Source: Oxalobacteraceae bacterium UBA6704 (lineage in GTDB: Bacteria > Pseudomonadota > Gammaproteobacteria > Burkholderiales > Burkholderiaceae_D). From it: 64,000 nucleotides of DNA. The position numbers were made by a program, and so were the translations under genes. The DNA lies in contig DKJA01000130.1 of NCBI GenBank assembly GCA_002454505.1, positions 4,215 through 68,214 of the forward strand, given 5' to 3'. Below, piece by piece: positions 58,106 through 64,000 of this stretch (within the stretch, counting starts at the first letter, position 1; the number at the start of each line of letters is the position of its first letter). Below the pieces are notes generated by a model. The model worked only from the letters and a program-made list of their open reading frames with translations, was not told the DNA's origin and did no database searches.

Positions 58106-60217
58106 ATGAAGAGCACAATAATGCATACCAAGAGACTAGCAGTAACCACGGCGGCGCTGGCCATCGCCCACGCCTTCCCCGCCTCCGCGCAAGCACAAGA
58201 AACCGCACAACCGATGACGGAAGTCGTCATCACCGCCATCCGCGGCAGTGCGGAGCGCGCCTCGGTCGCCGGCTTCTCGAATGCGCCGCTGCTGCAGACG
58301 CCGGCGTCCGTCAGCGTCATCACGCGCGACCAGATGGCCGACCTGAACATCCGCTCCACCACCGACGCGGCGCGCTACGACGCCAGCATCAGCGATGCCT
58401 ACAATGCCGTCGGCTATGCCGAGCAGTTCTCGATCCGCGGCTTCAAGCTCGACAACGCGCGCAGCTACCGCAAGGACGGCCTGGCGATCAGCGGCGACAC
58501 CCAGATCCCGCTGGAAAACAAGGAATCCATCGAAGTGCTGAAGGGCCTGTCCGGCCTGACGGCGGGCCTCGCCTCGCCGGGCGGCGTCGTCGAATACACG
58601 ACCAAGCGGCCGACCAGCGAGACGCTGCGCTCGGCGCTGTTCGAAGTCAGCGAACGGGGCACGCTGCTCGGCACGCTGGACCTGGGCGGCCGCTTCGAGG
58701 ACCGCCGTTTCGGCTACCGCATCAACGTGGCCGGCGAGCGCCTGCGCTCGTACATCGAAGGCGCCGACGGCCGGCGCAGCTTCGTCTCCGGCGCGTTCGA
58801 CTGGCAGATCTCGCCCCAGGCGCTGCTGCAGGTCGATGCCGACTACCAGAAGAAATCGCAGGTGTCGGCGCCCGGCTTCCAGCTGATCGACGGCGTCACG
58901 CTGCCCAACGTGGCGGCCGACACGATGCTCAACGACCAGCCGTGGAGTTATCCGGTGCAGACGGAAAGCATGAACTTCGGCGCCCGCTTCCAGTACCAGT
59001 TCACGCCGGACTGGCGCCTGGAAGTGAAGGCCAACCAGCACGTGTTCAAGCGCGACGACTACACCGCCTTCCCTTATGGCTGCTCGGCGCAGGAACTGTA
59101 TCCGGGCTTCTGCGGCAACGGCGACTACGACGTGTACGACTACCGCAGCCTGGGCGAGAAGAAGAAGCCGTTCGACAGCCAGGCCATGCTGCAGGGCCGC
59201 TTCGCCACCGGCGCGCTGAATCACGAACTGGCCGTGGGCGTGTCCTACTTCCGCAACCGCGAAAGCTGGGGCGACGACCTGTACGAATACGCCGGCACCA
59301 GCAATATCTACCACCCCGTGATCGTGTCGCCGGTAGACGGCAGCACGGGCCCCGTCTCGGAGCGCCGCACGGACCACGAACGCGCCGTGTTCGTGCAGGA
59401 CATCGTGGCGTTGACGAACGAGCTGAAACTGCATGCCGGCGCGCGCTACGTGAACGTGCGCCGCAGCGAGATCGACGTGGCCGTGCCGACCGACGCGAAC
59501 TTCTGGCTGCCCCGCGCGGCGCTGGTATACAGCCCGAATGCCAATGTGTCGCTGTACGCCTCATATGCGCAGGGCCTGGAGCACGGCGGCATAGCGCCGA
59601 TGGAAACCACCAACGAAGACCGCGCGCTGGCACCGGGCAAATCAAAGCAGGTGGAAGCGGGCGCCAAGGCCATCGTCAACGGCATCAGCCTGAGCGCTGC
59701 CGTGTTCCAGATCGACAAAGGGCTGGAATACACCGACGAATCGAACACCTATGTCCGCAACGGCGAAGCGCGCCACCGCGGCATCGAGCTGTCGGCGCAG
59801 GGCAAGGCCACGCGCGAGCTGACGGTGGGCGCTTCCATCGCCGCGCTGCACACGGAGCAGAGCGGCACGGGCCAGGCCAGCTACGACGGCAAGCGCGTGA
59901 CGAACGTGCCGGCGATCAAGTCGACCGTGTTCGCGGAGTATGCGGTGTCGCCGGCAGTGAAGGTGAACGCCGACTGGCAGTTCGCCGGCAAGAAGGCCTT
60001 CGACGAGCAGAACACCGTGTTCGTGCCGAAGTACCACGTGGCGAACCTGGGCGCGTCGTACATCACGCGCGTCAACGGCATGCCGCTGGTGCTGCGCGCG
60101 CAGGTGCGCAACCTGTTCGACAAGTTCTACTGGCGCGACGTGACGCCCGACCTGGGCGGCTACCTGATGCCGGGCGCGGAGCGCACGTTCCGCATGTCGG
60201 CCCAGCTGGAGTTCTAG
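58106..60217 (+). CDS. TonB-dependent outer-membrane receptor under TPP control
   Basis: 703 residues. A signal peptide (IMHTKRLAVTTAALAIAHAF, ending ASAQAQ) is followed by a TonB-box-like TEVVITA, a plug domain (SVITRDQMADLNIRST, FSIRGFKLDNARS, GLSGLTAGLASPGGVVEYTTKRP) and a 22-strand barrel ending RTFRMSAQLEF, with a final Phe. The plug looks siderophore-type, but a TPP riboswitch stands in front, which suggests thiamine or a precursor as substrate. ATGs at 58106 and 58121 are both possible; an earlier one at 58025 lies inside the riboswitch. Confidence 0.88.
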   Translation: MKSTIMHTKRLAVTTAALAIAHAFPASAQAQETAQPMTEVVITAIRGSAERASVAGFSNAPLLQTPASVSVITRDQMADLNIRSTTDAARYDASISDAYNAVGYAEQFSIRGFKLDNARSYRKDGLAISGDTQIPLENKESIEVLKGLSGLTAGLASPGGVVEYTTKRPTSETLRSALFEVSERGTLLGTLDLGGRFEDRRFGYRINVAGERLRSYIEGADGRRSFVSGAFDWQISPQALLQVDADYQKKSQVSAPGFQLIDGVTLPNVAADTMLNDQPWSYPVQTESMNFGARFQYQFTPDWRLEVKANQHVFKRDDYTAFPYGCSAQELYPGFCGNGDYDVYDYRSLGEKKKPFDSQAMLQGRFATGALNHELAVGVSYFRNRESWGDDLYEYAGTSNIYHPVIVSPVDGSTGPVSERRTDHERAVFVQDIVALTNELKLHAGARYVNVRRSEIDVAVPTDANFWLPRAALVYSPNANVSLYASYAQGLEHGGIAPMETTNEDRALAPGKSKQVEAGAKAIVNGISLSAAVFQIDKGLEYTDESNTYVRNGEARHRGIELSAQGKATRELTVGASIAALHTEQSGTGQASYDGKRVTNVPAIKSTVFAEYAVSPAVKVNADWQFAGKKAFDEQNTVFVPKYHVANLGASYITRVNGMPLVLRAQVRNLFDKFYWRDVTPDLGGYLMPGAERTFRMSAQLEF

Positions 60218-60224
60218 AAGTCAT

Positions 60225-60253
60225 GGGGACCGTCCCTGGCAGGGACTGTCCCC
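60225..60253. repeat. Single GGGACnGTCCC repeat unit
   Basis: GGGGACCGTCCC and GGGACTGTCCCC around TGGCA, then the GGGCTTG edge. It lies between the convergent receptor and NadR-like genes. Confidence 0.85.
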
Positions 60254-60265
60254 GGGCTTGCCTTC

Positions 60266-60793
60266 TCAGCGTCCCAGCACCTCTTCCACCTGCCGCAATC
60301 GCTCGTCGAGCAAGCCATGGATGCGCACGTGCGGAATCGCGCGTGCCGCCAGTTCTTCCGCCAGGATTGCATTGACGGCCGCACTCTGGTCTTCCGGCTC
60401 GCGCTGCAGGCCATCCGGCTGCCACGGGATATCCGGCGCGCAAACCAGCGTCACGTCATACCGGCGCGCCGCCACCAGTTGCGCCAGCTCCGGCAGGATG
60501 CGGCCGAAGTAATGGCGGCTGTACACGGCCGTCATCAGCGGCGTCGTATCGCAGAACAGGAAGCGCACCGCGCCGGTCGCAGCCAGGTCTTCGCGGGCCG
60601 CCTGCGTTTCGGCGATGTGCAGCTGGTCTTCTTCCACCGGCACGCGGCTGCGCGTATCGACGAACTCGCGCAGGTATTCGGGCACCCACACACCGCCGTA
60701 ACGCAGCGCAAGCGCCTGCGCCAGCGTCGTCTTGCCGGACGAGGCGCTGCCCACGATCGCCACGCGCACCGGTTTGATATCGTAAGTCTTCAT
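60266..60793 (-). CDS. NadR-like AAA-type nucleoside kinase
   Basis: 175 residues. The P-loop is GSASSGKTTLAQALA, and the sequence continues VWVPEYLREFVDTRS, LFCDTTPLMTAVYSRHYFG and LVCAPDIPWQPDGLQREPED, which match the kinase domain of NadR (ribosylnicotinamide kinase). The enzyme probably phosphorylates the vitamin brought in by PnuC. It overlaps the pnuC gene by four bases. With a TPP-controlled receptor convergent to it, the substrate could be thiamine instead of nicotinamide riboside. Confidence 0.85.
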   Translation of the reverse strand: MKTYDIKPVRVAIVGSASSGKTTLAQALALRYGGVWVPEYLREFVDTRSRVPVEEDQLHIAETQAAREDLAATGAVRFLFCDTTPLMTAVYSRHYFGRILPELAQLVAARRYDVTLVCAPDIPWQPDGLQREPEDQSAAVNAILAEELAARAIPHVRIHGLLDERLRQVEEVLGR

Positions 60794-61413
60794 TTCAGCA
60801 CCATGCTGGCGCTGGCTTCGTCTTCGGCCAGCATCGAACGCCGCCACGCCACCAGGCCGATGGCGGCCATGACGACGAACAGCCCGTACAGCAAGGCCGT
60901 CAGCATCAGGCCCTTGTGGACATAGAGCGCCACGTACAGCACGTCGACGACGATCCACACGTGCCAGTTCTCCAGCTTCTTGCGGGACAACAGCAGCTGG
61001 CCCACCAGGCTGCCGGCCGTCAGGAAGCCGTCCGCGAACGGCACGTCGGTATCCGTGAACGACAGCAGGAACCAGGCCAGCGCGATGAACGCCACCAGCC
61101 AGCCCAGCATCGCCACTGCCCTCCCCGGCCACGTCAGCTGCGTGACGGGCAGCCGGTCGTGCGTGTCGTCGCCATGCAGCCACTGGTACCAGCCCCACAC
61201 CGACACCGTGATGAACACCACCTGCAGCCCCATGTCGCCATACAGCTTCGACTGGAAGAACACGGCGCCGTACATGGCCGACGACAGGATCGCGAACAGC
61301 CAGGCCCAGTGATTCTGGCGGATGTTCAGCCAGACCGTGGCAACCGACAGGATGAAGGACAGCAGTTCGAGCGGCGTGGTGGACAGGCCTAGCAGGTGGA
61401 GGGTTTCGTTCAT
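60790..61413 (-). CDS. pnuC: PnuC-family vitamin transporter
   Basis: 207 residues with seven hydrophobic helices. Family signatures are VWLNIRQNHWAWLFAILSSAMYG, FITVSVWGWYQW and the ENWHVWIVVDVLYVALY helix with a WxxW motif. PnuC members move nicotinamide riboside, riboflavin or thiamine (PnuT) by facilitated diffusion, which needs a kinase to trap the substrate; here the kinase is encoded downstream, overlapping. Substrate not decidable from sequence alone. The ATG at 61413 was chosen over one eight codons upstream. Confidence 0.9.
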   Translation of the reverse strand: MNETLHLLGLSTTPLELLSFILSVATVWLNIRQNHWAWLFAILSSAMYGAVFFQSKLYGDMGLQVVFITVSVWGWYQWLHGDDTHDRLPVTQLTWPGRAVAMLGWLVAFIALAWFLLSFTDTDVPFADGFLTAGSLVGQLLLSRKKLENWHVWIVVDVLYVALYVHKGLMLTALLYGLFVVMAAIGLVAWRRSMLAEDEASASMVLK

Positions 61414-61575
61414 GGGGCAGCGGCCTGGGGCAATCACGGATTATGCCATGTGGGGGCATGGCGGACCAGTATGGCCGGGCCGCCAGGCCGGCGCTCGCGC
61501 CGATTCTCACCAATTATTGCACATTGAACAATTTCCATAACTCATTAATAATGGCGTATTCGAAAGAAAGACACC

Positions 61576-63528
61576 ATGATCCGCCAAGCCCTCCTCCTTG
61601 CTGCTGCCCTGCCCCTGACCGCCCTTGCCGCCGATGCGCCGGCGACCATCCCCATCCTGTCGTTCGTCAAGCAGGAGCAGTTCTCGGAGCCGCGCCTGGC
61701 GCCGGATGGCAAGCACCTTGCCGTCACGGTGCGGGCCACCATCGGCAAGCGCGAGGTGCCGACGATGACTTTCTATACGCTGCCGGACCTGCAGGTGGCC
61801 AGCGTGGTGCGCATGCCGGCCTTCCAGGTGCCGCTCGATTACCACTGGGTCAGCAATACTCGTATCGTCGTGCGCAAGGGCCACGAAGAGGGTTCGCGCG
61901 AGATCCCGATGTCGTATGGGGAAATGCTGGCGATGGACTACGACGGCAAGAAGCAGGAATACCTGTACGGCTACGAGCGCTATCAGAACTCGGCCCGTAC
62001 CAGCGGCTTCACCGACGACTACGGCTCGGCCGACATCGCCGACATTCCCGCCAAGCGCAACGGCCGCGTATTCCTGACTTCGAACCTGTGGCGCGGCGAA
62101 TCGAGCGAACTGCTCGATGTCGACACGGTCAGGGGCAGCCGCCGCAGTGCCGCCCGCGTGCCCTATCCGAACTACCGTTTCTTCGTGCAGAACGACGGTC
62201 AGCCCCGCTTCGCCACCGGACCGGACGACGACGGACATCTGGCCCTGCTCAGGCGCGACGCCAGCGACACGTGGCAGCGCGTCCCGCGCGAGAAGACCGG
62301 CACGCAACTGCTGCCGTTTGCATTCTCGGCGGACGATCGCCAGTTCATGGCCTGGCATTCGGCCAGAGGCGAGCCCGATGCACTGGTGCTGGAAGACGTT
62401 GCCACCGGTACCCGCCGCACGGTGGCGTCGGACGGCGAAGGCTCGGTGGGCGCAGCGATGTTCGGCGCCGCGCGTTATCTGCCGATTGCCGTGTTCACGT
62501 CGGTCGGCATTCCTCGAGTGCTCTACACGGACGGCGACGCCAATCCGGACGTGGCCCTGCACAAGCTGCTGGCCGGGAAATTCCCCGGCAATACCCTGCG
62601 CTTCCTCGACGTCACGGACGATGGCAGCAAGCTGCTGCTGCTCGCGCGCAGCGACCGCGATCCCGGCGCCTACTATCTGTTCGACCGCAAGACGGGCCAG
62701 GCCGACCTGCTGTTCGCGGCGATGGACGGCATCGAACCGGAACAGATGGCCGAGCGGCGCCCGATCTCGTTCAAGGCCCGCGACGGCCTGCAACTGCACG
62801 GCTACCTGACGCTGCCGCGCCAGGCGACCGGCGGCAAACTGCCGCTGGTGCTGATCCCCCACGGCGGCCCGCACGGGGTCGCCGACACCTGGTATTTCGA
62901 CACCGACGCGCAATTCCTCGCCAGCCGCGGCTATGCGGTGCTGCAGGTGAATTTCCGCGGCTCGGGCGGCCGCGGCGAGGCATTCCGCACCGCCGGCTAC
63001 CGCCAGTGGCATGGCAAGATGATGGACGATCTCGTCGATGGCGTACGCTGGGCCGTCGGACAAGGCAATATCGACGGCAACCGCATGTGCGTGTTCGGCG
63101 CCAGCTTCGGCGGCTATGCGGCACTGACGCTGGCGTCGCGCGAACCGAACCTGTTCAAATGCGCCATCGGCTACGCCGGCGTTTATGACCTGAAGCTGCT
63201 CCAGGAAGAGGACAAGATCAAGCGGTCGAAACCGCTGAAAAGCATCTATACGCGCTACCTCGGCGACGACGTGCAGGAACTGGACCGCATTTCGCCGGCC
63301 ATGCATGCCGACACGATCAAGGCACCGATGCTGCTGATCCACGGCGGCAAGGACCGACGGGCGCCGAAAGAGCATGCGTTCCGCATGCGCGATGCGCTGG
63401 AAAAGGCCGGCAACAAGCCGGAATGGTATTACGTGGACTACGAATGGCACGGCTTCTACGATACCGAGAACCAGGTCGAAGTCTACCGCCGCCTCGAAGC
63501 CTTCCTGGCGAAGCACATCGGCATGTGA
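61576..63528 (+). CDS. S9-family prolyl oligopeptidase-like serine peptidase
   Basis: 650 residues. A signal peptide (MIRQALLLAAALPLTALAAD) is followed by a seven-bladed propeller of low similarity and an alpha/beta-hydrolase domain. The nucleophile is S510 in FGASFGGYAAL; the Asp lies in LLIHGGKDRRAP and the His in YEWHGFY. The oxyanion region is VLIPHGGPHG. It likely removes dipeptides or cleaves short peptides in the periplasm. It is divergent from pnuC across 162 bases. Confidence 0.93.
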   Translation: MIRQALLLAAALPLTALAADAPATIPILSFVKQEQFSEPRLAPDGKHLAVTVRATIGKREVPTMTFYTLPDLQVASVVRMPAFQVPLDYHWVSNTRIVVRKGHEEGSREIPMSYGEMLAMDYDGKKQEYLYGYERYQNSARTSGFTDDYGSADIADIPAKRNGRVFLTSNLWRGESSELLDVDTVRGSRRSAARVPYPNYRFFVQNDGQPRFATGPDDDGHLALLRRDASDTWQRVPREKTGTQLLPFAFSADDRQFMAWHSARGEPDALVLEDVATGTRRTVASDGEGSVGAAMFGAARYLPIAVFTSVGIPRVLYTDGDANPDVALHKLLAGKFPGNTLRFLDVTDDGSKLLLLARSDRDPGAYYLFDRKTGQADLLFAAMDGIEPEQMAERRPISFKARDGLQLHGYLTLPRQATGGKLPLVLIPHGGPHGVADTWYFDTDAQFLASRGYAVLQVNFRGSGGRGEAFRTAGYRQWHGKMMDDLVDGVRWAVGQGNIDGNRMCVFGASFGGYAALTLASREPNLFKCAIGYAGVYDLKLLQEEDKIKRSKPLKSIYTRYLGDDVQELDRISPAMHADTIKAPMLLIHGGKDRRAPKEHAFRMRDALEKAGNKPEWYYVDYEWHGFYDTENQVEVYRRLEAFLAKHIGM

Positions 63529-63564
63529 AGCAGGTGTAGACTGGCGCTTTGCCCGGGAGGCGCC

Positions 63565-63999
63565 ATGTCGCACGATCTGAATCGCTTTGTTTCGGCGCAG
63601 GCGCCCGTGTATGAACAGGTGCTGCGCGAACTGCGCGCCGGCCGCAAGACGAGCCACTGGATGTGGTTCGTGTTCCCGCAACTGCGCGGACTGGGCCGCT
63701 CGGCCACCGCCCAGTTGTATGGCATCGCGTCGCTGGACGAAGCGTGCGCCTACCTCGCCGATCCGCTGCTGGGTGCGCGGCTGCGGGAATGCACGGCGCT
63801 CGTCAACGGCCATGGCGGCACGCCGATCGGGACCATTCTGGGGAGTGTGGATGCGCTGAAGTTCAGGTCGTCGATGACGCTGTTTGCGCAGGCCGCATTG
63901 GACGACGCGCTGTATGTCGCAGCGCTTGATGTCTTCTACGACGGCGTGCCGGATGCGGCGACACTCGCGCTGGTGGGCACACCGGGGTCAGGCACTTGA
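63565..63999 (+). CDS. DUF1810 domain-containing protein
   Basis: 144 residues, complete, ending one base before the end of the window. The pattern DLNRFVSAQAPVYEQVLRELRAGRKTSHWMWFVFPQLRGLG, followed by DPLLGARLRECTALV, VDALKFRSSMTLFA and a helical C-terminus, is typical of DUF1810 (calpastatin-like, function unknown). Its last residues (GTPGSGT) coincide with a fragment similar to one of the dispersed repeats (ACCGGGGTCAGGCAC). Confidence 0.88.
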   Translation: MSHDLNRFVSAQAPVYEQVLRELRAGRKTSHWMWFVFPQLRGLGRSATAQLYGIASLDEACAYLADPLLGARLRECTALVNGHGGTPIGTILGSVDALKFRSSMTLFAQAALDDALYVAALDVFYDGVPDAATLALVGTPGSGT

Positions 64000-64000
64000 T

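Noticed and set aside
61414..61575. A second TPP riboswitch upstream of pnuC
   Set aside because: The conserved CTGATCTGG and TGAGAG-type blocks are not present on the minus strand there.

Overview
The window reads as ordinary chromosome of a high-GC betaproteobacterium of the Oxalobacteraceae, most like Massilia, Duganella or Pseudoduganella. This is inferred from gene content and order: glnK-amtB, gshA-gshB beside EIIA-HPr-EI, metX-metW, gatCAB divergent from mreBCD-mrdA-rodA, rsmB-DUF4390-ntrY-ntrX, and a DUF3567 gene. No phage, integrase, insertion sequence, CRISPR array, rRNA or tRNA was seen, and no gene-free stretch exceeds 300 bases.

Layout. 1-9 kb: P-II (partial) and ammonium transport, glutathione synthesis, a PTS phosphorelay without permease, methionine biosynthesis. 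9-14.5 kb: a secreted M48 protease, an RluA-type pseudouridine synthase, exonuclease III, pyrE and small unknowns. 14.7-18 kb: gatCAB on the minus strand. 18.3-25.4 kb: the elongasome operon ending in rlpA. 25.5-31.7 kb: a minus-strand run of two SPOR proteins, coaX, birA, an SDR, dsbA and argS. 31.9-38 kb: rsmB, DUF4390, the NtrY/NtrX pair, a CobW-like remnant and DUF3567. 38-46.8 kb: an EAL/HDOD protein, a PilU-type ATPase, zwf, dapE, prmB and an ABC-F protein. 46.9-53.5 kb: CheW, a TDT/SLAC1 transporter, a FapA-like protein and OmpR/EnvZ. 53.6-56.6 kb: an ECF42 sigma operon with VOC and YciI (DGPF) proteins. 56.5-57.8 kb: GFA, Imm26 and a degenerate encapsulated-ferritin-like protein. 58-61.4 kb: a TPP-riboswitch-controlled TonB receptor convergent with a NadR-like kinase/PnuC pair. 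61.5-64 kb: an S9 peptidase and DUF1810.

The points most worth a second look are: (1) the TPP riboswitch, TonB receptor, PnuC and kinase module, a candidate vitamin B1 scavenging route; (2) the small encapsulin-ferritin homologue that has lost most of its metal-binding residues; (3) a dispersed palindromic repeat family built from GGGAC(A/T/C)GTCCC units, found at about ten places, mostly gene ends, once inside a coding sequence; (4) the ECF42 operon with a matching promoter motif; (5) a CobW-like protein that keeps the metal-binding CLCC motif but has no P-loop.

All functional calls come from reading sequence by eye against remembered family features. No database search was run.
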